Source: Bacteroidales bacterium UBA3724 (GTDB lineage Bacteria; Bacteroidota; Bacteroidia; Bacteroidales; P3). From it: DNA of 23,588 nucleotides. Under the pieces are notes generated by a model. That model had not been told where the DNA came from and did no database searches. It worked only from the letters and a program-made list of their open reading frames with translations. Below, in pieces: positions 13,587-21,341 of the stretch. Every line of letters starts with the position of its first letter. Positions within the stretch are counted from its first letter, which is position 1. The translations under genes and the position numbers were made by a program. Where the stretch lies: NCBI GenBank assembly GCA_002371315.1, contig DFHL01000071.1, positions 1-23,588 of the forward strand, read 5' to 3'.

Positions 13587-15383
13587 ATGGAAGTGACACG
13601 TTTGTTCGACCTGATGGAGTACCGCAAGGCCACTCATCCGGAACGCGCGGTTTTTGTTGCCAAATACAACAATGAATGGCGCAAGATATATATCGACGAG
13701 TATGTCGAAAAAGTCAACTTCTTGAGTTATGCGCTCTTGGCACTTGGCCTGGAGCGCGGCGACAAGGTGGCCCTTATTTCGCCCAACAGCCCCGAGTGGA
13801 ATTTCCTTGATATGGCTGTGCAGCAAATAGGATGCGTCCTGGTGCCTATCTATCCGACAATCAGCGCCGACGACTATAAATACATCCTCGACAACGCCGA
13901 AGTGAAGATTGTCTTTATCGACAACGTCGACCTTATGCGTCGCATCAAGGACATACTCTACGACTTGCCGCGCGTCAAGGCTGTATATACCTTCAAGGCT
14001 GTCGAGCGGCTGCAGGAGGTGCTGGCGACCTACAACGTGCATCAAGGCGGCTGTATCGACGACCTCTACGAGATGGGGCGCAACAATCCCGCCGCCGACA
14101 AGGTCGAGGCCATACGCAGCTCGATCGGGCCGCGCGACGTGGCGACGATGATCTACACCAGCGGCACTACGGGCTTTCCCAAGGGCGTGATGCTCTGCCA
14201 CGAGAATATCCTTACCTGCGTCAACGGTGTCAAAATGACACCTAAACCGTACTTTACCAGGGCGCTGAGTTTCCTGCCACTGTGTCACATCTATGAGCGT
14301 ATGATGAACTACCTGTACCAGTTTATGGGCTATGAGACCTACTATGCCGAAAGCATCGCCAAGGTCGTCGACAACGTCAAGTACGCCAAGCCTTATATGA
14401 TGACCGCCGTGCCGCGCTTTGTCGAAAAGATGTATGACGGCATTTTCCGCAGCGGCCAGAAGATGACGGGAATGAAGAAGAAAATCTTCTTCTGGGCGCT
14501 CGATCTGGCTATGGACTACGACCTCGATGGAACCTCGTTCTGGTACAACTGCAAGCGCCGTGTGGCTGACAAGCTTGTATATGGCAAAATCCGTGACAAT
14601 TTCGGCGGATGCCTCGAAATGTTTGTTTCGGGCGGCTCGGCCATACAGCCGCGTTTGGCCAAGTTCTTCACGTGCATAGGTATGGACATATATGAAGGTT
14701 ACGGCCTCACTGAAACGTCGCCGGTCATTGCCGTCAGCTCGGCTCTGCCTCACGGACGCAAGCTCGGCACCGCTGGCCTGCCCCTGCCGGGCATCGAGGT
14801 CAAAGTGCTGCCCGACACCAACGAAATCGTCTGCCGGGGCAGCAACGTGATGCTGGGCTACTACAAGCAGCCCGAACTCACGGCCCAGGTTATCGATGCC
14901 GACGGATGGCTGCACACGGGCGACACGGGCGCCTTCGAGCCCGAAGGGCAGCTGCGCATCACGGGCCGCACCAAGACGATGTTCAAGACCTCGATGGGCA
15001 AGTATGTCAACCCCGAGGTGATAGAAGAGAAATTCAAGGAGTCGCCCTTCGTCCTCGATATGATGGTGGTGGGCGAAAACCAGAAGTTCGCCGGGGCCCT
15101 TATCCTGCCCGACTTCGATTTTCTCAAGGAATGGCAGGAGCGGCACGGCATACACTGCCAGACCCGCGAAGAGATGGTGAGCGACAAGCGCACCCTCGAA
15201 CGCTATCAGCGCGTGGTGGACAAATACAATGCCTTCTTCGGCTCCACCGAGCAGGTGAAAAGCTACAAGGTCCTCAACGACACCTGGACCGAGGCCAACG
15301 GCTGTATGACCCCGACGCTGAAAATCAAACGCAAAGTTATTGAAGAACGTTGTAAAACTGAAATAGAAAACCTTTTTAAATGA
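13587..15383 (+). CDS. Long-chain acyl-CoA synthetase (AMP-forming)
   Basis: From ATG 13587 the product is 598 residues. It belongs to the ANL adenylating superfamily, activating fatty acids via acyl-AMP to acyl-CoA. Motifs seen: the P-loop-like YTSGTTGFPKG beginning at Tyr190, the GYGLTETSP motif at about 371-379, GWLHTGDTG with its conserved Asp, and the hinge segment LRITGRTKTMFKTSMGKYVNPE leading to a C-terminal Lys (TLKIKRKVI). The long FadD15-like form is usual in Bacteroidetes. The frame is open upstream to 13398, inside the DHODH-like gene, but that part is not protein-like and MEVTRLFDLMEYR is the natural start. It is followed 51 nt later by a four-helix-bundle gene. Confidence 0.93.
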   Translation: MEVTRLFDLMEYRKATHPERAVFVAKYNNEWRKIYIDEYVEKVNFLSYALLALGLERGDKVALISPNSPEWNFLDMAVQQIGCVLVPIYPTISADDYKYILDNAEVKIVFIDNVDLMRRIKDILYDLPRVKAVYTFKAVERLQEVLATYNVHQGGCIDDLYEMGRNNPAADKVEAIRSSIGPRDVATMIYTSGTTGFPKGVMLCHENILTCVNGVKMTPKPYFTRALSFLPLCHIYERMMNYLYQFMGYETYYAESIAKVVDNVKYAKPYMMTAVPRFVEKMYDGIFRSGQKMTGMKKKIFFWALDLAMDYDLDGTSFWYNCKRRVADKLVYGKIRDNFGGCLEMFVSGGSAIQPRLAKFFTCIGMDIYEGYGLTETSPVIAVSSALPHGRKLGTAGLPLPGIEVKVLPDTNEIVCRGSNVMLGYYKQPELTAQVIDADGWLHTGDTGAFEPEGQLRITGRTKTMFKTSMGKYVNPEVIEEKFKESPFVLDMMVVGENQKFAGALILPDFDFLKEWQERHGIHCQTREEMVSDKRTLERYQRVVDKYNAFFGSTEQVKSYKVLNDTWTEANGCMTPTLKIKRKVIEERCKTEIENLFK

Positions 15384-15434
15384 AGTTGAACAGGATGATT
15401 CCTCCGTGGACTTATCCGCCAAATACTATTACAT

Positions 15435-15917
15435 ATGGAAGAAAAAGTACCAAGTTTTTTCCGCTTTGAAGACCTTCGCGTCTACGCCAAGGCTGTGGAA
15501 TACAGCCGCTGGCTGGTGTCGACAATGCGCGACGCCCGCAGCGAAGGCGAAAGAAGCCTTTGCCAGTCGTTCTTCGCCTCGGCAATGGCTATCTCCATCA
15601 ACATTGTCGAGGGCTCGTCGCGCAACAAGAGCCAGTTCGACCACTACCTGAAAGAGGCCAAAACCGCCATCCGCGAATGTGTAATCTACACCGCCGTGGC
15701 CAAGGGAACGGGATTGCTCTCCGGCGAGGAAAGCAACCGCTCGCGCGATCTGCTGATGGAACTGACACGTATGATTGGAGCTCTCATCATCTCGCTGCAG
15801 AAAGGCACGCGCCGCAGCCGCGAAACAGAGTATAACTCTCCAATGCACGAGGACCTTGAAGACCTCGGCAACATTGACACCGAATTCGAATCCGAATTCA
15901 ACGATATGCCCGTCTGA
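15435..15917 (+). CDS. Four-helix-bundle protein (23S rRNA intervening-sequence protein family)
   Basis: The 160-residue protein starts FFRFEDLRVYAKAVEYSRWL and contains SAMAISINIVEGSSRNKSQFDHYLKEA, the signature of the small four-helix-bundle family first noted in intervening sequences of 23S rRNA genes. In this window it is a free-standing gene, not inside rRNA. Four helices fill residues 10-125; the acidic tail (about 130-160, many Asp/Glu) is probably disordered. Family members form homopentamers; the cellular role is not established. It sits between the acyl-CoA ligase and kdsA on the same strand. The 156-nt gap to kdsA ends in AT-rich DNA that may hold a kdsA promoter, although I find no clean -7 box. 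Confidence 0.9.
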   Translation: MEEKVPSFFRFEDLRVYAKAVEYSRWLVSTMRDARSEGERSLCQSFFASAMAISINIVEGSSRNKSQFDHYLKEAKTAIRECVIYTAVAKGTGLLSGEESNRSRDLLMELTRMIGALIISLQKGTRRSRETEYNSPMHEDLEDLGNIDTEFESEFNDMPV

Positions 15918-16073
15918 GCGTCACGCACGCCCACGGCACACTCAGCGCGGCCCGTCCGGGCTGCAAGTCGGCAATCCCTCTTGTCGGCCCTGTGTGGCAT
16001 TTGCTCTTGCGGGTCTATTTGCGATATATATAATATGAATAACATATATTAATTTCTAAACTAATAAAACTCA

Positions 16074-16907
16074 ATGCCTACTAATGTGTCCTACCCCGAT
16101 TTGCCGTTGATGCGCCACACCGCAAGCGGAAATTTCTTCCTCATCGCAGGACCTTGCGTCATCGAGGACGAAAAGTCGCCCTTCCTCATCGCCGAGCGGC
16201 TGCTCGAAATCTGCGACAGGCTTCAGATTCCCTTTGCCTTCAAGGCCTCATACCGCAAGGCCAACCGCTCTCGCGTCGATTCCTTCACGGGCATCGGCGA
16301 CTGGGAAGGCCTTGAAATACTTGGGCAAATTCGCGAACGCTTCAATATCCCCGTCGTCACCGACATCCACAACGAAACCGAGGCCGCCACGGCCGCCCAG
16401 TTCGTCGACGTGCTGCAAATCCCCGCATTCCTCTGTCGCCAGACATCGCTCCTGGCCGCAGCTGCCGAAACGGGACGCGTCGTCAACGTCAAGAAGGGTC
16501 AGTTCCTCTCGCCCGAAGCAATGGTGCACGCCGTCAACAAGATACGCTACTATGGCGGCAGCAAGATACTCCTCACCGAGCGCGGCACCACCTTCGGCTA
16601 TCAGGACCTCGTCGTCGACTTCCGCAGTGTGCCGATAATGAAGCGCAACGAGGTGCCTGTCGTTGTTGACATCACCCATTCGCTGCAGAAACCCAACCAG
16701 CCCGAGGGCGTCAGCGGCGGCGACCCCGAAATGATTGAGACCATAGGCCGCGCCGCCGTCGCCAACTGCTGCGACGGCATCTTCCTCGAGACGCACCCCG
16801 ACCCGCGCAACGCCAAGTCCGACGGCGCCAATATGCTGCCGCTCGGCAAGGCCGAGGCTCTCCTGCAGCGTCTTGTGGCCATCGCCAAGGTGGCACGCGA
16901 AGTGTGA
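16074..16907 (+). CDS. kdsA: 3-deoxy-8-phosphooctulonate (KDO-8-P) synthase
   Basis: The 277-residue protein condenses phosphoenolpyruvate with arabinose-5-phosphate to KDO-8-phosphate for the lipopolysaccharide inner core. Recognisable parts are FLIAGPCVIED near the N-terminus, FKASYRKANRSR, TDIHNETEA, LCRQTSLLAAAAETG, VNVKKGQFLSPEAM, LTERGTTFGYQDLVVDFRS, and ETHPDPRNAKSDGANM. Cys28 in AGPC marks the metal-dependent type (E. coli has Asn at this place); the His of ETHPDP is another metal ligand. Length and motifs are complete. It starts at ATG 16074, and 33 nt separate its stop from the exonuclease gene. The following genes are not KDO-related, so this is not a KDO gene cluster. Confidence 0.97.
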   Translation: MPTNVSYPDLPLMRHTASGNFFLIAGPCVIEDEKSPFLIAERLLEICDRLQIPFAFKASYRKANRSRVDSFTGIGDWEGLEILGQIRERFNIPVVTDIHNETEAATAAQFVDVLQIPAFLCRQTSLLAAAAETGRVVNVKKGQFLSPEAMVHAVNKIRYYGGSKILLTERGTTFGYQDLVVDFRSVPIMKRNEVPVVVDITHSLQKPNQPEGVSGGDPEMIETIGRAAVANCCDGIFLETHPDPRNAKSDGANMLPLGKAEALLQRLVAIAKVAREV

Positions 16908-16940
16908 ATCGTTTAGAGAATAAACTCCAATTGCTTAACA

Positions 16941-17819
16941 ATGAAACTGAATCTGACTAAACCCATCGTCTTTTTCGACCTCGAAACCACCGGTGTACAG
17001 GTCGGCACCGACCATATCGTCCAAATCTGCCTGCTCAAGGTTATGCCCGACGGCACCGAAAGCGACGTCACCTACCTGGTCCGCCCGGCCGACAACAATG
17101 GCAACACGCTGCCCATCCCTGCCGAGTCGACGGCCATTCACCACATCACCGACCAGATGGTGGCCGACCAGCCCTCGTTCCGCCAGCTGGCCCCTGCCAT
17201 TGCCGAATTTATAGGCAATGCCGACCTGGCGGGCTACAATTCCAACAAGTTCGATGTCCCGCTGCTGGTCGAAGAGTTTCTGCGCGCCGGCATCGACTTC
17301 TCGCTTCATAAACGCAATCTTGTTGACGTCCAGAATATTTTCCACCGTATGGAACCGCGCACCCTCGTCGCCGCCTACCGCTTCTATTGCGGCAAGGAGC
17401 TCGACGGGGCCCACAGCGCCGACGCCGACACCAAGGCCACATACGAGGTGCTCAAGGCGCAGCTGGACCGCTACAACGGCGTGGACTTCACCGACCGCGA
17501 CGGAACAACTACCCAGCCCATTGTCAACGATATACGTGCCCTCAGCGAGTTCACAGGCAACCCCCAGTGGGCCGACCTCGTGGGCCACATCGGCTACGAC
17601 AAGAACCACCGCGAGATTTTCAACTTCGGCAAGCACAAGGGCAAGACCCTCGAGGGGGTGTTCTATCAGGAACCGGCCTACTTCGACTGGATGATGAAAG
17701 CCGACTTCCCGCTCTCCACCAAGCAGGTGGTGATGCAGGTGCAGGGCCGCCTCATCGAAGCCAAGCACCGCAGACAGCAGGAAAAGCTGCAGGCCCTGAA
17801 ACAAAAGTTTGGAGGTTGA
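16941..17819 (+). CDS. DnaQ-like 3'-5' exonuclease with ExoX-type C-terminal domain
   Basis: The 292-residue protein has a complete DEDDh exonuclease domain: Asp13 and Glu15 (FFDLETTG), Asp105 (NSNKFDVPLL), His158 and Asp163 (HSADADT). These bind two metals and remove nucleotides from 3' ends. After about residue 215 comes a small domain with FNFGKHKGKTLEGVFYQEPAYFDWM, known from the C-terminus of exonuclease X-like proteins. A Lys/Gln-rich helix ends the chain. The free-standing form suggests DNA repair or RNA trimming rather than being the polymerase III epsilon subunit. It is co-directional with kdsA and followed by the FAH-family gene after 13 nt. Confidence 0.92.
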   Translation: MKLNLTKPIVFFDLETTGVQVGTDHIVQICLLKVMPDGTESDVTYLVRPADNNGNTLPIPAESTAIHHITDQMVADQPSFRQLAPAIAEFIGNADLAGYNSNKFDVPLLVEEFLRAGIDFSLHKRNLVDVQNIFHRMEPRTLVAAYRFYCGKELDGAHSADADTKATYEVLKAQLDRYNGVDFTDRDGTTTQPIVNDIRALSEFTGNPQWADLVGHIGYDKNHREIFNFGKHKGKTLEGVFYQEPAYFDWMMKADFPLSTKQVVMQVQGRLIEAKHRRQQEKLQALKQKFGG

Positions 17820-17832
17820 AAAGCGCAACCAG

Positions 17833-18468
17833 ATGAAAATCATTTGTATAGCCCGTAACTACAGCCAGCACGCTGCCGAGATGGGCGCTCCGCAATACGA
17901 GCACGGCTCGCAGCAGGCCCTGTCGCCAGCCTTTTTCCTCAAGCCCGACAGCGCCCTGCTGCTCCGCAACCAGCCCTTTTTCTATCCCGACTTCAGCCAA
18001 CGGATTGAGTATGAGGCCGAAGTTGTTGTCCGCATCGACAGGGTGGGCAAGAGCATCGACGAGCGTTTCGCCCACCGCTACTACAGTTCCGTCGCCCTCG
18101 GCATCGACTTCACGGCCCGCGACCTTCAGGCCGAAGCCAAGGCCAAGGGGCTGCCGTGGACCCTCTCGAAGGGCTTCGACGGCTCGGCGGCGCTCAGCGA
18201 CTTTGTGCCGCTTGCCGACCTGGGCGGCGACATACAGAACCTCGACTTCACGCTGTCGCGCGGCGGCCAGCTGCTGCAGCGCGGCAACACGCGCGATATG
18301 CTCTGCCCCGTCGACCGTATGATATCCTACATCTCCGACTTTATGCTGCTGCGCACCGGCGACCTCATCTACACCGGCACCCCCGCCGGCGTCGGCCCCG
18401 TGGCCATAGGCGACACCCTCGAGGGCACCCTCCAGGGCCGCCCGCTGCTCACCTGCCGCATCAAGTAG
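17833..18468 (+). CDS. Fumarylacetoacetate hydrolase (FAH) family protein
   Basis: From ATG 17833 the product is 211 residues, a full-length FAHD1-like domain. It begins MKIICIARNYSQHAAE and contains FFLKPDSALL, the metal-binding IEYEAEVVV (Glu61, Glu63) with Asp92 (GIDFTARD), KGFDGSAALSDFVP and TGTPAGVGPV. Members cleave C-C bonds or decarboxylate 2-oxo acids such as oxaloacetate, using Mg or Mn. A TTG at 17809 is in frame but overlaps the end of the previous gene, so ATG is preferred. The gene ends the long plus-strand run and is followed after 29 nt by a strong terminator. Confidence 0.93.
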   Translation: MKIICIARNYSQHAAEMGAPQYEHGSQQALSPAFFLKPDSALLLRNQPFFYPDFSQRIEYEAEVVVRIDRVGKSIDERFAHRYYSSVALGIDFTARDLQAEAKAKGLPWTLSKGFDGSAALSDFVPLADLGGDIQNLDFTLSRGGQLLQRGNTRDMLCPVDRMISYISDFMLLRTGDLIYTGTPAGVGPVAIGDTLEGTLQGRPLLTCRIK

Positions 18469-18497
18469 CGGGCCCCGGAACCGCCCCACCGACCCCC

Positions 18498-18532
18498 ATC
18501 CGCCGTTTTTCTGCAAAAACGGCGGATTTTTT
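18498..18532 (+). terminator. Rho-independent terminator after the FAH-family gene
   Basis: A 13-bp perfect stem (ATCCGCCGTTTTT, 18498-18510, with AAAAACGGCGGAT, 18515-18527) has a CTGC loop and is followed by five Ts (18528-18532). It ends the plus-strand block 12541-18468. Confidence 0.93.
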
Positions 18533-18536
18533 GTTG

Positions 18537-18554
18537 TATAACATTGATTGTCAG
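18537..18554 (+). repeat. TATAACATTGATTGTCAG motif, second copy inverted at 9074-9093
   Basis: This 18-nt sequence lies right after the terminator. The other repeat-rich region has the same sequence in inverse orientation (9093-9074), with two extra bases (AT) in the middle. In both places it lies about 85-100 nt from an 11-nt-phased array. Confidence 0.65.
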
Positions 18555-18655
18555 TGCGTAATCGTGTCGTTGCAAAAACTTTTCAAAAAAGTTCGCTTCC
18601 CCCGAAAAACGGCCAAAAATCGCCTTTTGTAACCCACTGAAACTCAACACTAATT

Positions 18656-18764
18656 ACCTATCAAAGTTCACCCAAATTCCTACCTTGTTCTGACCAAATT
18701 TTGCCACAGTGGAGTATGACCGGTTTTTGGCCAGTCCGACGTCGGTTTTTGGCCCTGGCGATGT
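18656..18764 (+). repeat. 11-nt-phased tandem array B
   Basis: The first part holds units ACCTATCAAAG, TTCACCCAAA (10 nt), TTCCTACCTTG, TTCTGACCAAA, TTTTGCCACAG and TGGAGTATGAC. The second part is a 22-nt unit repeated twice, each starting CGGTTTTTGGCC (18721 and 18743). From 18677 to 18764 every unit boundary falls on an 11-nt grid. The surrounding 482-nt gap (18469-18950) has no gene; a 60-codon minus-strand frame at 18680-18862 runs through the array and a terminator and is not credible. Confidence 0.75.
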
Positions 18765-18802
18765 CCGTCGCGGAGGGTGCTAGCGACGGGCTGCGCAAGG
18801 GC

Positions 18803-18833
18803 AAAAAAATGACCGCTTGGTGGCAAGCGGTCA
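18803..18833 (-). terminator. Rho-independent terminator of the PorE-like gene
   Basis: A 9-bp perfect stem (TGACCGCTT, 18810-18818, with AAGCGGTCA, 18825-18833) has a 6-nt loop. On the minus strand it is followed by seven Ts (18809-18803). It is about 117 nt past the stop codon at 18951. Confidence 0.9.
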
Positions 18834-18950
18834 CTTAAAGAGGTGTTGGCAAGGCGCGGCACCAGAGGTGCGGGTGGCGCCGCGGGAGACGTAATAATCA
18901 GAAATACAGTTTCATCATTCGCCGGCCCACTTCCTTGTATTCCATAGGGT

Positions 18951-21248
18951 TTATTTTTCCAGTGTGTATTCGAGGAACATCGTCTGCGTTATCTGTTCGC
19001 CGGCCACGCGCAGGGTCAGCGGCAGGAAGGCGCTGACGGCGGGTTCGGCCTTGCGGTTGTCCATACGCAGATAGATGGTCAGCTCGCGGCCGGGGGTCAA
19101 TTTGCTGTAGCCCACCACCTTGACGTCGGGCGAGCCGACGCTGATGAAGTCGAGCGAGGTCTCGGTCAGTGCGGTGTGTTTCAGATGGACCTGGATGTCG
19201 GCATATTCGCCTGTGAAATAGGTTCCTATGTGCATTGCGCGTGTGGGCAGGTGCAGGCAGCTGATGAGGCTGCTGTCGTCCTCGAGGTACTGGTAGTCAA
19301 GTATCTCGATGCGTCGTTCCTTGGCGGCCTCGACGCTGTAGACCGACTTGTTGGTCTGGCTGCGGTCGGCGCTGACGCTGCGGTCGGCGTGGCTGCTGCC
19401 GTAGGCCACTTCGCGTATCTGCAGCGAGCCGCCGCCGGTGCCCATATATTTGGTCAGGATGCCCTTGTTGTACTCCATTATCTGGTTGACGATGCTGGCG
19501 ATGCGGCGCTTGGAAATCAGCTCGTTGTATTGGCTGGTGTGGATGGGGCTGGCGTAGCCTTCGACGGTCATCGAGATGCGGTGGCCGGCCTTGAGGTCGT
19601 CGAGCAGCAGGTTGAGGAACTGTTCGAAGCGTTCGCAGTTGTACTGCACGTCGTAGTCGAAGAAGTAGTCGATGGCGTCGCAGATCGAGTCGAAGACCAC
19701 GTTGCCGGCGGCCAGGGTGTGGGCCTTCTTGTAGTCGTTGCGCATAAACATATAGCGGTTGTAGGTCTGGAAGTAGTTGGTCGTTGTCGTTGCCAGCTTC
19801 GATTTGGGGTCGGGTTCGTCGTTGTGGAAGTAGAGCTTGATGGGCAGCAGCGTGTGGACGGCGCCTTTCATAGCCACGGGGGCGGGCTCTTCGACCTTGC
19901 GGCGGCGCGGGGCTTTCTTTTGCAGGCGCCAGCTGTAGATGTCGTTGCAGCAGGTGTTGTCGCTGACGAAGAAGGAGCCGCGGCGGTTGGAGGTCAGATA
20001 GCCCGAGCGGGAGTCGCTGTTGAGGGTGAAATAGAGGTCGTTGGCCGGGCTGTTGAGCGACGAGCCGAGGTTGACTGGCTCTTGCCAGCTGTCGCGGGCG
20101 CCCTGCGAGCGGAAGACGTCGTAGCCGCCGAAGCCATAGTGCCAGTCGGACGAAAAGTAGAGCTGGCCGGTGTTGTTGTCGTAGAAAGGTGTGATTTCGT
20201 TGCCGACGGTGTTGACGGGCGTGCCGAGGTTGACGGCGGGCGAAGGCGTCTTGCCGTCGGTGATGATGGTGTACCAGATGTCGTGTCCGCCAAGGCCGCC
20301 GTCGCGGTTGGACACGAAGTAGAGGATCGTCGTGCTGTCGGGCAGGTAACCCACGGCGGGGTGGGTCGAGCTGGTGCCGTCCAGGTTGACGTCGCCGCCC
20401 AGCTCGCGCGCCTTCTGCCATTTGCCCTTATGGTAGTGCGAGACGTAGATTTTGCAGGGTATTTCGGCAAAGTCGTCGGCGTCGCAGATGGTGAAGTAGA
20501 TGTTCTGGTGCAGCGGGTCGAGGGCGACGTTGCAGGTGTGTTTCTCCTTGGCGTTGAGGCCGAAAGCGTTGGGCGTGCCTTTGTTCGGCTCGTCGCCGCT
20601 GAAGTCGGCCTGGAAGATTTGCATCAGCGCCAGGTCGCTGTAGATGGCGTTTTTCGAGCCGGGTTTCGACAGTTCGCGCATCGTCGAGTAGAGCAGCAGC
20701 GAATCGCCCATCAGGACGGCGCCCGACTCGCTGTATTCGCTGTTGATGTTCTTGCTTTCGTGCTTGACGGCGTAGGTGTAGGGGCTGTCGTCGGCCTTGG
20801 TGGAGTCCTGCGTGTCGATGACCCACTGGCAGGCTCGCAGCTCCTGGCGAGCGCGGGTTTCAAGCACTTCGTCGCTGGCGGTGCGCAGGTAGCGCTGGTA
20901 GAAGAAGCTTGCCGAATCGGCGTTGCCGACCATACGGTGCATCAGGGCCAGGCAATAGTCGAGGTGGGGGAAAGCCGTTGCCGAGCTTGACTGTTCGACG
21001 ATGCTGAAGTAGCGCAGCGCGCGCTGGTAGTCGTTCGCCAGGCGGTAGGATTCGGCGATCTTGTAGGCCAGTCCGGGGCTGGCATCCTTGCGGTACTCGG
21101 CGCGGTAGTGGTCGGCGGCGGTCTTGTAGTATCCGTACTTGAAGGCTTCGTCGCCGGCCTCGATGTTGTTCTGCGAGACCGCTTTGGACGGCAGTGCCAA
21201 AACGGCGGCCAGAATGATGAATGTGAGGAAGAGGTATTTGTGTTTCAT
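18951..21248 (-). CDS. PorE-like T9SS-associated envelope protein (TPR, PD40 propeller, OmpA-like)
   Basis: The 765-residue protein has a signal peptide (residues 1-25, SKAVSQ). TPR-like helices follow at about 28-145. Next is a beta-propeller with PD40/WD40-like blades: YFVSNRDGGLGGHDIWY (310-326), LYFSSDWHYGFGGYDVF (363-379) and GYLTSNRRG (416-424). An OmpA-like peptidoglycan-binding region comes at about 545-650 (MTVEGYASPIHTSQYNELISKRR, then AAKERRIEI). The final 110 residues form a beta-rich extension (HLKHTALTETSLDFISVGSP). Order and context match P. gingivalis PorE, which binds peptidoglycan in the T9SS complex. The carboxypeptidase-regulatory domain of PorE is not evident, and the C-terminal extension seems additional. 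The gene follows the PorP/SprF gene by 93 nt. It could instead be a paralogue serving another outer-membrane complex. Confidence 0.85.
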   Translation of the reverse strand: MKHKYLFLTFIILAAVLALPSKAVSQNNIEAGDEAFKYGYYKTAADHYRAEYRKDASPGLAYKIAESYRLANDYQRALRYFSIVEQSSSATAFPHLDYCLALMHRMVGNADSASFFYQRYLRTASDEVLETRARQELRACQWVIDTQDSTKADDSPYTYAVKHESKNINSEYSESGAVLMGDSLLLYSTMRELSKPGSKNAIYSDLALMQIFQADFSGDEPNKGTPNAFGLNAKEKHTCNVALDPLHQNIYFTICDADDFAEIPCKIYVSHYHKGKWQKARELGGDVNLDGTSSTHPAVGYLPDSTTILYFVSNRDGGLGGHDIWYTIITDGKTPSPAVNLGTPVNTVGNEITPFYDNNTGQLYFSSDWHYGFGGYDVFRSQGARDSWQEPVNLGSSLNSPANDLYFTLNSDSRSGYLTSNRRGSFFVSDNTCCNDIYSWRLQKKAPRRRKVEEPAPVAMKGAVHTLLPIKLYFHNDEPDPKSKLATTTTNYFQTYNRYMFMRNDYKKAHTLAAGNVVFDSICDAIDYFFDYDVQYNCERFEQFLNLLLDDLKAGHRISMTVEGYASPIHTSQYNELISKRRIASIVNQIMEYNKGILTKYMGTGGGSLQIREVAYGSSHADRSVSADRSQTNKSVYSVEAAKERRIEILDYQYLEDDSSLISCLHLPTRAMHIGTYFTGEYADIQVHLKHTALTETSLDFISVGSPDVKVVGYSKLTPGRELTIYLRMDNRKAEPAVSAFLPLTLRVAGEQITQTMFLEYTLEK

Positions 21249-21268
21249 AATTGCGGTTATTTTAATGT

Positions 21269-21339
21269 GTTATTGCGTTATTGTGTTATTGCGTTAGTGG
21301 CTGGCGCGGTCGTGTCACAGGTCACTTTTCACTATTCAC
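21269..21339 (+). repeat. Octamer/heptamer array with core, between PorP-like and PorE-like genes
   Basis: On the plus strand the array has 8-nt units GTTATTGC, GTTATTGT, GTTATTGC, GTTAGTGG (21269-21300). A core CTGGCGCGGTC (21301-21311) follows. Then come 7-nt units GTGTCAC, AGGTCAC, TTTTCAC, TATTCAC (21312-21339). It fills most of the 93-nt spacer. The copy at 22383-22445 is nearly the same but with different unit numbers. Confidence 0.9.
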
Positions 21340-21341
21340 AT

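Noticed and set aside
13563..15422. A 619-codon open frame antisense to the acyl-CoA ligase
   Set aside because: It mirrors the ligase gene. C/G-ending codons on the sense strand leave few stops on the other; the antisense product has no recognisable motifs.
15435..15917. Remnant of an rRNA intervening sequence
   Set aside because: The four-helix-bundle gene is complete and no rRNA sequence flanks it.
18680..18862. A 60-codon minus-strand frame
   Set aside because: It runs through a terminator hairpin and array B, with no protein-like character.
19176..20990. A 604-codon open frame antisense to the PorE-like gene
   Set aside because: Same cause: Val/Ala/Gly-rich low-complexity product, while the sense strand encodes clear PD40 and OmpA-like motifs.
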